DNA from: Lacibacter sp. H375
GTDB taxonomy: Bacteria; Bacteroidota; Bacteroidia; Chitinophagales; Chitinophagaceae
Length of the DNA stretch: 64,000 nt
Direction: 5' to 3'
Assembly (NCBI RefSeq): GCF_037892425.1
Contig: NZ_JBBKTT010000001.1
Coordinates: forward strand, 3,224,001-3,288,000
The first letter of the stretch is position 1. Each line of letters starts with the position of its first letter. The notes under the pieces were generated by a model that saw nothing but the letters and a program-made list of their open reading frames with translations, ran no database searches and was not told where the DNA came from. Below are positions 8,122-16,403 of the stretch, piece after piece. The translations under genes and the position numbers were made by a program.

Positions 8122-8223
8122 GGCACAAGACTCAAAAAGGTCAAAGCACAAGAAAAACCCAAAAGCCAAAAAACAAAATCCAGTAAAGAAGAGCGAACGC
8201 CCAACTCCGAACTCAGAACTTTT
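8120..8223. repeat. Composite intergenic repeat, copy 1
   Basis: The spacer between two convergent genes holds AAGGCACAAG, AAGAAAAACCCAAAA, AAAAAACAAAATCCA and AACTCAGAACTTT in this order. The same blocks occur in the same order on the minus strand at 57353-57243. The end is a 7-bp tandem array AACTCCG, AACTCAG, AACTTTT (8203-8223). The upstream gene's TAA stop overlaps the first base pair of the element. Confidence 0.75.
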
Positions 8224-8227
8224 TGAA

Positions 8228-8641
8228 TTAAAAACTCTTTATCCAATTCACAACTGCTTTCTCCCAACCAATCATTTTAAACGCAGTATAAAATAAGAGA
8301 ATAGCAAATACTTTTTTCACAGTTTCCTGAGGCAAACTCAAACTCCATTTGCTTCCGAAGTAACTGCCCACTACAAAACCAAGCGCCAGTAATCCCACTA
8401 CTTTAAAATCAACATGGCCCGCTTTGTAATAGTTGATCATACCTAATAAAGCTACAGGTAATACCAATAAACCCAGCGATGTGCCTTGCGCAGTGTGTTG
8501 ACTAAAACCAAGAAAGAATACCAATGCAGGCACGACAATCAAACCTCCACCAACGCCTACCATGCCACCCAGTATACCGGCTGCCAACCCAATAATGAGT
8601 ACGGCGATAATAATTGTTGTATCCATTTTTTTTGTTTGCAT
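8228..8641 (-). CDS. Half-length TauE/SafE family membrane protein
   Basis: The 137-residue protein has four predicted transmembrane helices and the TauE/SafE signature GLAAGILGGMVGVGGGLIVVPAL. Family members are usually about 250 residues with two inverted halves, so this one corresponds to a single half and would need to dimerise. The family exports sulfite, sulfoacetate or related anions; the substrate here is unknown. Met6 (8626) is an alternative start. It lies 3 bp downstream of the pyrophosphatase gene, so the two form an operon. Confidence 0.85.
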   Translation of the reverse strand: MQTKKMDTTIIIAVLIIGLAAGILGGMVGVGGGLIVVPALVFFLGFSQHTAQGTSLGLLVLPVALLGMINYYKAGHVDFKVVGLLALGFVVGSYFGSKWSLSLPQETVKKVFAILLFYTAFKMIGWEKAVVNWIKSF

Positions 8642-8644
8642 GTA

Positions 8645-9193
8645 TTAAAGTTTGTCACGGTATTTGTCTTTGTAAAATCCGATTGCCTCTTCTATGATCT
8701 GAAAGGCTTCAGCTTTATTCTGAAAATTATCGATCTCCACCACTTTATTCTCAAGTACTTTATACTCTTCAAAATAGTGTTTCAGCTCGTGAAAGAAATG
8801 TTCAGGCAATTCATCAATATCCTTAATGTGTTTAACAGTAGGATCGTTACTGGCAACTGCAATAATTTTATCATCACGTTCGCCCTGGTCGATCATTTGC
8901 ATATTACCGATCACCGTTGCTTCAACAAGGCACAGGGGTTGAATAGATTGTGAACAGATCACCAGAATATCAAGCGGATCGCCATCCTGTCCGAGTGTTT
9001 GAGGAATAAATCCGTAGTTGACGGGGTAGATAAACGAAGAGAATATTACCCGGTCGAGACGGAGCAAACCAGTGTCTTTATCAATTTCATATTTACTGCG
9101 ACTGCCTTGTGAAATTTCAATGAGTGCGTTTACACGTTCTGGGGCTTTAGGGCCATAATGGGCGCCATGCCAGGGATGAAGGACTGTGATCAT
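8645..9193 (-). CDS. ppa: Inorganic pyrophosphatase (family I)
   Basis: Hydrolysis of pyrophosphate drives biosynthetic reactions. The family I signature DGDPLDILV is at residues 70-78, with metal-binding Asp70, Asp72 and Asp75. The substrate-binding region SRSKYEIDKDTGLLRLDRV and SSFIYPVNYGFIP are also intact. At 182 residues the length is normal. It is cytoplasmic and is followed by the half-size TauE gene after only 3 bp. A short heptamer repeat and a terminator of the upstream gene lie just before it. Confidence 0.95.
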   Translation of the reverse strand: MITVLHPWHGAHYGPKAPERVNALIEISQGSRSKYEIDKDTGLLRLDRVIFSSFIYPVNYGFIPQTLGQDGDPLDILVICSQSIQPLCLVEATVIGNMQMIDQGERDDKIIAVASNDPTVKHIKDIDELPEHFFHELKHYFEEYKVLENKVVEIDNFQNKAEAFQIIEEAIGFYKDKYRDKL

Positions 9194-9199
9194 ATAATG

Positions 9200-9220
9200 C
9201 GAAATGAATGATGAATGAGG
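9200..9220. repeat. Short degenerate heptamer array upstream of ppa
   Basis: CGAAATG, AATGATG and AATGAGG follow each other with a 7-bp period. On the minus strand the word reads CATCATT/CCTCATT, similar to the CTCATTA array at 55684. Confidence 0.5.
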
Positions 9221-9249
9221 AGCCGAAGTTAATGAGTTTTAATGGAGCT

Positions 9250-9282
9250 TATAAAAAGAAAAAGCGGTGAAGAATCACCGCT
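9250..9282 (-). terminator. Terminator after the small Tic20/DUF4870-like gene
   Basis: On the minus strand an 8-bp perfect stem AGCGGTGA/TCACCGCT (9263-9270 and 9275-9282) with a 4-nt loop is followed by TTTTCTTTTTAT. It ends transcription from the gene at 9374-9709 before ppa. Confidence 0.85.
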
Positions 9283-9373
9283 CCTTATTAACCAAAAGCT
9301 GTCGCCTTTATTCGGCAGCTCTACAGAGTTTATGCAACTATTGAATTGCTTTTAATAGTTGTTGTGCTTTACT

Positions 9374-9709
9374 TCACAGAACAGGAACTTCTTTTTCTTC
9401 GCCATTGATAGCCGCAATCAAACCTATGATCCAGAGTACAAACAAACCCAGCAATACAAAATAGAGCAGAATGGAAATGATCCAGCCGATGATCGGAATT
9501 AAAATCAGCACCCATTGTAAAATACTTACTCCAAAACCTGTAAGCATTAAAAATAGAGATTGCCTTAGGTGAAAAGCGCCCAGCTGCGTTTTGTTGTTAC
9601 CATGCATTACAAAAGCAATGATCCAGCCGATAATAGTGAGGTAACTGATGATGGCAATCGATTTCCCGTCCAGTGCAGTTTTATTTGTATTTACATTTTC
9701 TGTTTGCAT
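9374..9709 (-). CDS. Small integral membrane protein, DUF4870/Tic20-like
   Basis: The 111-residue protein has a polar N-terminus and three to four hydrophobic segments. The pattern ALDGKSIAIISYLTIIGWII, then AFHLRQSLFLML and PIIGWIISILLY, resembles the DUF4870/Tic20-like group of small bacterial membrane proteins, whose role is unknown. It is a single-gene unit: a terminator follows at 9250-9282, and the next gene upstream is 51 bp away on the same strand. Confidence 0.65.
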   Translation of the reverse strand: MQTENVNTNKTALDGKSIAIISYLTIIGWIIAFVMHGNNKTQLGAFHLRQSLFLMLTGFGVSILQWVLILIPIIGWIISILLYFVLLGLFVLWIIGLIAAINGEEKEVPVL

Positions 9710-9760
9710 GATTTGATATTTGATTAATAATTGTTTGTAATTCTGCTTTTTTACAGGTTA

Positions 9761-11251
9761 TTATTTTCTTTTTGCTAACCCCGTGAAAATTCCGCTCCCG
9801 GGGTGGTTGGCATCGTTCATCCACAAAACTCTTCCGCCTTTAATGGCTGAGAAATAAACATCAAAAGTTTTATCCTGGCCTCCAATATTTGAAAAAGACA
9901 TCTGCCAGTTATTAAGTGATTTAAAAATACCGTCGCTTTTTGATTGTGCGGCATTGATAACTCCTCCGCCTGAATTAGTCATAACCGCTTCCCAATGATA
10001 TTTGTTACCGCTGCTGAATTCATACCATTGTGATGCTGAAAAGGTGCTCATGCCGGCAAAATTGCCGCTGTAATAGTTGTAGTAAAATGTATTGCTTGAA
10101 AAATTGGCATCCCATCTGCCAGTATTATTAAGGTCTGTGGCAGCTACAGCAAACTTATTCCTGCCTGTCATATTATCTAGTTTATTGTACAGTTCAGGCT
10201 CATCTGCTTTTATTACAACACCCTGACTGTTATCAACTACATATCCGCCGGAATAATCGGTAACTTTTGCCCAACGAATAGTTTCAGGGTTAAAGCCAAA
10301 CTCCTGGGTAAACGTTAATACATCCGGTGTAATGACTTCCATCCATCCCGCACTTCTGCGAAACAGAACAACAAAAACAGAATTGCCTGAATTATTTTCG
10401 GTAACAGTACCCATGCCGAAATAGGGACGGTTGTTTGTTTCTACATAAGCTGTTTTGTAATTGACTAATTGAGAGTAACGTGGTGCTACCAATATATTCC
10501 AGGCTGCAGTAGTAAGTTTATCAGGATCAGCAGGGAAAATTGTGCCTTCTTTTGGGAAATGCAAAAGTACTTTGATGTTTCCTTTTACAACTTCTACCCA
10601 ATCTTCCTGTATGGTACTGGTCCATCCATCATCAAAATTGGTAGTATTAAATGCATAACCGGTGTTTACAGAAGTTGTTTGTTGAGTTGTCGTTGTTTGT
10701 TGTTGTTCAGGTGTTGTTTGTTGGGTAGTTGTCTGTTGCTCAGTTGTTATTTGTTGCTGTGTGTTTATTTGTTGTGTCGTTGTTTGTTGTTCAGGCATTG
10801 TTTGCTGTTGCTGCTGAGGAATTGTATTTTGAAATGTCGTAGGAGCAGCTCCTAATTCGCCAAAGTATAATTCAATGGATGTTTTCTTCTTTTCAAAATA
10901 CAACACGAGGTTTCGACTATCTTTTTGTAACCATGCATATTTGTTGTCAGTTTCTAATGGTTGAATAGCATAGCCAAGATTACTTAGCTGTGCTACCAAA
11001 GAATCTGATGAGAAGCCTGATTCAGCAGGTAATGTCAATACTTCTACTTTTGAAACAGTTGTGCCTGCTTTTTTTGTTTCCATTTCAAGTAATGTTTTAG
11101 CAGTTATTTCCGTAAGGAAACGACTGTCCTGTTTACTGCCATTCGGTAAACTCATGCCGGAAATGGCAGATTGATTTACAGGGGTTACTTTCTTTTGTGC
11201 TATTGTAACAGCACTCTGGAAGAGGATGATCAGAATAATGAGTTGTTTCAT
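9761..11251 (-). CDS. Secreted protein with Gln/Thr-rich linker, unknown function
   Basis: The 496-residue product has a signal peptide (about 18 residues, ending TIAQ). An N-terminal mixed domain (about 30-140) is followed by a linker of about 50 residues made nearly only of Gln and Thr (encoded at about 10665-10830). A large C-terminal beta-rich domain follows (about 200-496), starting with FDDGWTSTIQEDWVEV and rich in Trp, Tyr and Asn. I recognise no catalytic family. It is the last gene of a five-gene secreted-protein block but has its own putative promoter, with a CCTT-N5-AAGG element shared with the first gene of the block. Confidence 0.75.
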   Translation of the reverse strand: MKQLIILIILFQSAVTIAQKKVTPVNQSAISGMSLPNGSKQDSRFLTEITAKTLLEMETKKAGTTVSKVEVLTLPAESGFSSDSLVAQLSNLGYAIQPLETDNKYAWLQKDSRNLVLYFEKKKTSIELYFGELGAAPTTFQNTIPQQQQQTMPEQQTTTQQINTQQQITTEQQTTTQQTTPEQQQTTTTQQTTSVNTGYAFNTTNFDDGWTSTIQEDWVEVVKGNIKVLLHFPKEGTIFPADPDKLTTAAWNILVAPRYSQLVNYKTAYVETNNRPYFGMGTVTENNSGNSVFVVLFRRSAGWMEVITPDVLTFTQEFGFNPETIRWAKVTDYSGGYVVDNSQGVVIKADEPELYNKLDNMTGRNKFAVAATDLNNTGRWDANFSSNTFYYNYYSGNFAGMSTFSASQWYEFSSGNKYHWEAVMTNSGGGVINAAQSKSDGIFKSLNNWQMSFSNIGGQDKTFDVYFSAIKGGRVLWMNDANHPGSGIFTGLAKRK

Positions 11252-11270
11252 TTCAGTGATACTTATGTTT

Positions 11271-11325
11271 CAAAAATACCGGTACGGTGCAATTCTTGTT
11301 ATCCCTTAAAAGAAGGAAATTTAAT
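11271..11325 (-). promoter_or_regulatory. Putative promoter and operator of the 496-residue secreted protein gene
   Basis: On the minus strand TATTTTTG (11278-11271) matches the Bacteroidota -7 consensus TAnnTTTG exactly and lies 20-27 bp before the start codon. Upstream, plus-strand ATCCCTTAAAAGAAGGA begins at 11301, exactly 50 bp from the start codon. It contains the inverted repeat CCTT-N5-AAGG. A nearly identical element sits at the same distance before the gene starting at 17654. Confidence 0.6.
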
Positions 11326-11332
11326 TCATGGT

Positions 11333-13297
11333 TCAGCCCTTAGTAACTTTAATATTACTGATGTATACACCTGTTTCCTTTGAGTTGCTGGTGAAGTTCT
11401 CCCAGCTGATTGTATTAAATGAAAGCCCTGCCGGTATTCTGCAATCCTTACATATACCACCATAAGCCAGTTTCATATCTTTCCCTGAAACAGCAACTCT
11501 TGTATTATTTATAAATAATTGAATTTCTCCATTGTTGAAACTGAGTTTTACCTGCACTTTCCTTTTTTTATTTGTGAACTCTGTAAGACTCTTGGTATAA
11601 AATGCTCCTTCATTAAAGTTTTCCCTAAACAGGGGCGGGTTGGTGTGCAGTTCAAGTTTAGCTTCACCTCTGTAATTATTATTATACAAGTCAGCTTCAT
11701 TGCCTGCACCTATAGTAAGTTGCACATAAGCGCCATCCTTTGCTTTATTCTCTCCTCCTGTGGCTAATAATGGGTAGGTGCTCAGATAGAGTTTAACTGT
11801 TCCACCAGATCTGCTGCTGAAATCATCTGTAACAATGTCAAAGCTGATAGAAAAATTTTGTGGCAGCGGTTTTTTTAAAGAGAATGGTGTTACCGTATTA
11901 TTGTATCCCAGTTTCAGCCATTTTCCTGTTTCATTTTTAATTGTTGTAATGGTGGAGTGCTCGCCTGAAGTGCTCATCTTCCAGCCTTTGGCATTGGTAC
12001 CCTCAGCATTTATTGAAAAATCATCTGCAAGTAATACATTGGGTGAAGTGCTTGTATTTATAAAACTTACTGTTTCCATGCCTTTTTTTCGATAAGTATC
12101 TAAACGGGCTTTCAGTTGTTGTTCATTTGCCGGTGTATAGGGTTTGCCCTTTACTTTATCCGGGTTAAAGAAATAATTATAAGCATACTCATAGTTGAAA
12201 TTTTCTATAACAGATTTGTACATCTCATATTCCTGGTTGCCATCCGTTTTTGTTGTGTAGGGTACAGTTATATTAAGCCATTGCGGTTGGTCTGTTTTGC
12301 ATTTTTGAAGTAATTCTTTTGAGTATTTGTACACTCTGTAATAGTCTTTATTATTAAAAGCAACTTCACGAATAACAAAAGGATCGGGATCTGTTTCAAA
12401 GCTGTAAATATTCATACTGTAATTATCTACGATGGCTGGCTCATTTAATGTGGCACTGTGTTTTGCTTTTAATTTTTGAATATTGAGCAGGTGTTTTTCC
12501 ATTACTTTCTTTCGGCCCTCATATGCTTTTTCAACAGCTACTTTATTACTACTGCCAAACTGCTGCTCAATGGTCATTTTCAATTCTTTCAAAAGAATTT
12601 CAAATGATTCTTCGGCCATTTGTAGTAATTCACCTTTTGTAACAGCAACAATTGGGAGTTTATTGCCAGGCACAAGAAAGACTGATTGAACTTGTTTATT
12701 CTGCCATGTTAACCATGGATACAAATTCGGATGAATTTTCGGGTCAGCCTTTTTTCTTTCATCGCCAATTAAGTTACTTGCCGTTTTATCTTCTTCCCAG
12801 GTAAAAACATACCTGTCATCATTATTGATCCATGAAATTGGCCAGGTGCCCGGTAGTGTATTTACTTCAATATCAAAGCGTGTATATTCTTCTGATACAG
12901 GTTTGAAATGTCCTTTGGCATCTAACCATTTGCCGTTGTAGGTATAGCTTACGTTCCATACACGAAAGTCTATGCCATACGAATGTGGGGGATAGCGTTT
13001 AATAGGTCTGTATTCGCCAGCGGTAATGAAAAGTTTTTTATCATGAGTTCCCAGCCCGCCTACCGGAGTATAGGTTTGTCGCATCCATCTGATGATTTCA
13101 TTTAAGTTTTCCTGCTGCTTTACAGAAAACGTTTTGCCTTCGCCTGTAAATGGTGTTGTTGCCTTTTTGGGTTCTGCAGTATACCAACCAATAATACTAT
13201 CCTGTATCCTTTCTTCAGGTGTTAGTTGGGCCATTATTTGGTTTATAAGAAAAAAAGAAAAAACGATTGATGCCGATATCTTCTTCATGTTGATCAT
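11333..13297 (-). CDS. Secreted protein with C-terminal jelly-roll-like domain, unknown function
   Basis: The 654-residue product starts MINMKKISASIVFSFF (Met4 is an alternative) with a signal peptide ending IMAQ. Residues 60-200 are rich in Trp and Tyr. A helical middle part contains VAVEKAYEGRKKVMEKHLLN. About residues 440-654 (VLLADDFSINAEGTNAKGWK to GVYISNIKVTKG) have the strand pattern of concanavalin/LamG-like or 3-keto-disaccharide hydrolase-like domains, which often bind glycans. I do not recognise the N-terminal part. The start codon overlaps the stop of the upstream gene (ATGA), so the two are translationally coupled. Confidence 0.75.
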   Translation of the reverse strand: MINMKKISASIVFSFFLINQIMAQLTPEERIQDSIIGWYTAEPKKATTPFTGEGKTFSVKQQENLNEIIRWMRQTYTPVGGLGTHDKKLFITAGEYRPIKRYPPHSYGIDFRVWNVSYTYNGKWLDAKGHFKPVSEEYTRFDIEVNTLPGTWPISWINNDDRYVFTWEEDKTASNLIGDERKKADPKIHPNLYPWLTWQNKQVQSVFLVPGNKLPIVAVTKGELLQMAEESFEILLKELKMTIEQQFGSSNKVAVEKAYEGRKKVMEKHLLNIQKLKAKHSATLNEPAIVDNYSMNIYSFETDPDPFVIREVAFNNKDYYRVYKYSKELLQKCKTDQPQWLNITVPYTTKTDGNQEYEMYKSVIENFNYEYAYNYFFNPDKVKGKPYTPANEQQLKARLDTYRKKGMETVSFINTSTSPNVLLADDFSINAEGTNAKGWKMSTSGEHSTITTIKNETGKWLKLGYNNTVTPFSLKKPLPQNFSISFDIVTDDFSSRSGGTVKLYLSTYPLLATGGENKAKDGAYVQLTIGAGNEADLYNNNYRGEAKLELHTNPPLFRENFNEGAFYTKSLTEFTNKKRKVQVKLSFNNGEIQLFINNTRVAVSGKDMKLAYGGICKDCRIPAGLSFNTISWENFTSNSKETGVYISNIKVTKG

Positions 13298-15711
13298 TTT
13301 AATTTTGAAAATGAACTTTCTCCTTTTGCGCTATAACCACTGTTAACACTCCAGCGGCTATCAGCACTTACGTTTACTGACGGAGCAGCTGGTAAACTTA
13401 GTTTTACGGTTTCAGGTTCAGTTACTTTTCCTGATTTAGAGATCATCCCTGGTGTTACTTCAACTTCGTTGTCAACTTCCAGTTTACTTGCGATGTCCAG
13501 TTCTGATTTTTCTTTTACAATAAAGTCAGCAATGATTCCATCTTCACTTCTCGTAAGTTCCATGCTTACGCCTAATTCATTTTTCAAACCTACTTCCACA
13601 GGAGCTTCTTCTTCCATTGTTTTTGGAAGCAAGCTTAATTCTTTATCTATCCCCATTTCAATGCTTCCCTTTTTAAATCCTTTTTCATCAATTTCGGCGT
13701 CCATTTTTATACCAACTCCGTTAATATCAGTTCCAATGCTTCCTGAACCATTTATTTCTCCTTTTTTATTAATCTCTGCACCTATATTCACATCAACCCC
13801 TTTTATTTCAGTCTCAATACTTCCGGTACCTTTTTTAAAATTTCCCTTTTTATCAAACTCTGCACCTACATTAATTTTTACTTCTTTTATTTCAATTCCA
13901 ACAGATGCCTGTTCTATAAAGCCATCAAAATTTGCTGTAAGGCTTGCTTCAAATGGAAGCATGATTGGGTTGAGCTGAAGACTCATCGTATTACATCTCA
14001 TAACAATGTTACCAAGGCCCGGCGTGTAAATACGATTATATATTTTACAATTCACTTCATCGTAGTCATTCAGAGGTTTTAGAATACTGTATTCTGCTTT
14101 TTTCTGTATATCTGAACTGCAAGGATATCCTAAATCACTTTCATGAAATAATTCATATAATCTTTCCAGAAATCCTGCACGTAAATTCAAAACAATCATT
14201 TGTGCAGAGGCATCTGTTTTGGCAGTGGAAGGGTAATAATAGTACATATTATAAAACTCAGTAAGCCAAAAAGAAACCGATAGTTCGTTGGATTTTATAT
14301 TCAGCTGATTTGTTTTTTCAAGAAATTCATTGATAATGGGTAATTGACCTTCGCAATTGACCTGTTTGTTTGCACCTCTTTTGATTTCTTCGTCAAACCG
14401 GATTCGCTCTTTTTCTAAAGCTATGTCAAACTTGATTTTAAGTTCAGTCTTTTGTTTAACAAGCAGTAACAATTTTTCAGTGTATTGTTTTAAACGGCGA
14501 TCAAAGTCTTTTGTATAATTGTTATATCGTTCAACAGCTTTACTATAATATGGAGAATAGATGTTGAATTTGCTGGCCTGTGCTTTTTTAAAGAACGCCT
14601 GTTCTGCAATGCTTGCATTTTTGCTTACAAGTGTCAATTGTGCATTAATCTTTTCCTTCTCTGCCTTAATGATTTCTCTGAATTCACGCCATTGCAATTC
14701 TATATTGCTACCTAAATTGGTTGCATAAATTTTTGGAACCATTGCTGCATATTCATGTAAATTAAACGTGGTGGAATAGTATACTCTTGGTGCATAAAAT
14801 CTAACAGGCTTGTATTGATCTGCTTCCAATTCTTTTAACAGGTTGTTTTTTTGGGTGGTGACACTGTGTTTTAACGAGCGGTGCAGTGCAGCAATTGCTT
14901 CAGCCCTTTTGCCTCTTGCTTTCAGCAGCAGGCATTTTGTATAGTTCGCCTGCGGGTGGTAGGTATAAACACGAACAGCGCTGTCTAAATACTTTTCACC
15001 TTTCAACTCTTCACCCAGTTGCAACCATGCCTGCCCAAGATTATTAAGTATAGTGCTGTTGTTTTTATGAACACTGTTTAGCTTTTCAAGAATTGGCAAT
15101 GCGATATGTGCGGCACCACCCATTGTAAGATAGGATGCAAAATTGTTTAGATTGTCTGCATTTGGAATTGCTTCAACTGCTTTGCCCATTAAGTAGGTTG
15201 CAGATTCTTTATACCCATACATCCACATGCCATTGGCTGCTGATGCAATCATAAATCCGTAATAAGGATCGTTTTTAAATTGATCATTTATTTTATCAGC
15301 CATTTGCCGGGCTTCCGGTTTTATTAATGATGCAATAGATAGGTTGGTTTTTTTGATGAATGCCAGTAACTGCTCTTTTGAAAAAATTGTTTTAGGTAAT
15401 GCGTTAATCAGTGCTGTTTTCCTGGCAGGTACAACCCTGTTTTCATCCTCCCATGCAACAGCCAATTGTTTATCAGTAACACCTGACATGTTCTTCTTAT
15501 TCGGAATTTTTATTCCCATGCTGTCGAACATTCTCCTTTCTTCCGGTGTCATATTTTTTAAGATGTTATCCATCTCATTCATCATTTCGTCCATTTCTTT
15601 TTGCGTGGGCGGTTTTTCCTGTGGTTTTACAGGTTTGGGTTTGTTTTGCGCAAACATGTTGCTGCATGCTAATAGCAAAAGGAATAAAAAAAGTAATGAG
15701 TAAAATTTCAC
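13294..15711 (-). CDS. Secreted TPR protein with C-terminal beta-repeat region
   Basis: The 805-residue protein has a signal peptide (about 21 residues ending MFAQ; LLACS at 14-18 could also serve as a lipobox). A Lys/Pro/Met-rich segment follows, then a helical region with TPR-like motifs (about 150-290, for example STILNNLGQAWLQLGEELKG). A long coiled-coil-like middle part follows (about 350-480). Residues about 635-740 hold at least three tandem copies of a roughly 26-residue unit of the form SIxxxIxGVxxNxGAEIxKKG. A scaffold role at the cell surface is inference. It lies in the same operon as its neighbours, with 4-bp overlap to the downstream gene. Confidence 0.78.
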   Translation of the reverse strand: MKFYSLLFLFLLLLACSNMFAQNKPKPVKPQEKPPTQKEMDEMMNEMDNILKNMTPEERRMFDSMGIKIPNKKNMSGVTDKQLAVAWEDENRVVPARKTALINALPKTIFSKEQLLAFIKKTNLSIASLIKPEARQMADKINDQFKNDPYYGFMIASAANGMWMYGYKESATYLMGKAVEAIPNADNLNNFASYLTMGGAAHIALPILEKLNSVHKNNSTILNNLGQAWLQLGEELKGEKYLDSAVRVYTYHPQANYTKCLLLKARGKRAEAIAALHRSLKHSVTTQKNNLLKELEADQYKPVRFYAPRVYYSTTFNLHEYAAMVPKIYATNLGSNIELQWREFREIIKAEKEKINAQLTLVSKNASIAEQAFFKKAQASKFNIYSPYYSKAVERYNNYTKDFDRRLKQYTEKLLLLVKQKTELKIKFDIALEKERIRFDEEIKRGANKQVNCEGQLPIINEFLEKTNQLNIKSNELSVSFWLTEFYNMYYYYPSTAKTDASAQMIVLNLRAGFLERLYELFHESDLGYPCSSDIQKKAEYSILKPLNDYDEVNCKIYNRIYTPGLGNIVMRCNTMSLQLNPIMLPFEASLTANFDGFIEQASVGIEIKEVKINVGAEFDKKGNFKKGTGSIETEIKGVDVNIGAEINKKGEINGSGSIGTDINGVGIKMDAEIDEKGFKKGSIEMGIDKELSLLPKTMEEEAPVEVGLKNELGVSMELTRSEDGIIADFIVKEKSELDIASKLEVDNEVEVTPGMISKSGKVTEPETVKLSLPAAPSVNVSADSRWSVNSGYSAKGESSFSKLK

Positions 15712-15752
15712 TGTTGCTGGTTTAAAATTTATTAGTTGAATTCAATATTTTA

Positions 15753-16358
15753 TTAGTTGAAACCTGAAGTATCTTTAAGTATAGTTGAAATAATGGGCGT
15801 AAAATTTCCATCGGCTCTGCATTCAAAAAATTGTTCCCATTGATTTAAAAAACCGCTTGTATTATTAAATACTATTGTTTTGTTGCCAAGGGTTGGATGC
15901 AGGTTGCCATTTTGATCTTTAAATTCCAGTGTAACACTGATGCCCTCAATGCGCCATGCATCTGTAAACAGGTGAGGCATATACATAATGCGGAGTATGA
16001 TGCCTGATTGTTGAATATCAGTCAATAAAAAACTACCAATGTTTACAGTGTTAGTCCATTTGTATAAACCGAACTCATTTATACTGTTTACCTGCATTTC
16101 ATTTCTTGTATTGGTGCCCGGTTGTTGAAATAAAATACCCTTGCCTTTTTGAATAAGCCACACTGTTACTTCTGAAGGGAATTCTTTATTGTCTCTTCCT
16201 GTGCTAATGCTTACCCGGGCATTCGTTAAAGTGTAAACCGGTGTTTGAGTAACATTGATTGGTTTTAGTGTTGAGATTTTTGTTGGGCTTAGTATTTGAG
16301 CATTGGTTATAACTGTGCTCAACAGGCAAGGAAGTATAATTGTAATTAACTTATTCAT
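15753..16358 (-). CDS. Secreted beta-rich protein, unknown function
   Basis: The 201-residue product has a signal peptide ending TNAQ (residue 21). The mature protein is beta-rich (YTLTNARVSISTGRDNKEFP, SEVTVWLIQKGKG, WRIEGISVTLEFKDQNGNLH) and recalls a PLAT- or jelly-roll-like sandwich that describes a thermodynamic or ligand-binding fold rather than an enzyme. I see no catalytic motif. The spacers to both neighbours are short (41 and 45 bp), so it belongs to the same operon. Confidence 0.7.
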   Translation of the reverse strand: MNKLITIILPCLLSTVITNAQILSPTKISTLKPINVTQTPVYTLTNARVSISTGRDNKEFPSEVTVWLIQKGKGILFQQPGTNTRNEMQVNSINEFGLYKWTNTVNIGSFLLTDIQQSGIILRIMYMPHLFTDAWRIEGISVTLEFKDQNGNLHPTLGNKTIVFNNTSGFLNQWEQFFECRADGNFTPIISTILKDTSGFN

Positions 16359-16403
16359 TTTGAATTGGATTGTATAGTTGGATAATATATTGCCAAATTT
16401 TTA

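Noticed and set aside
8120-8223. CRISPR-like repeat array
   Set aside because: The units are 7 bp and degenerate, with no constant spacers and no cas genes. They do not match CRISPR structure.
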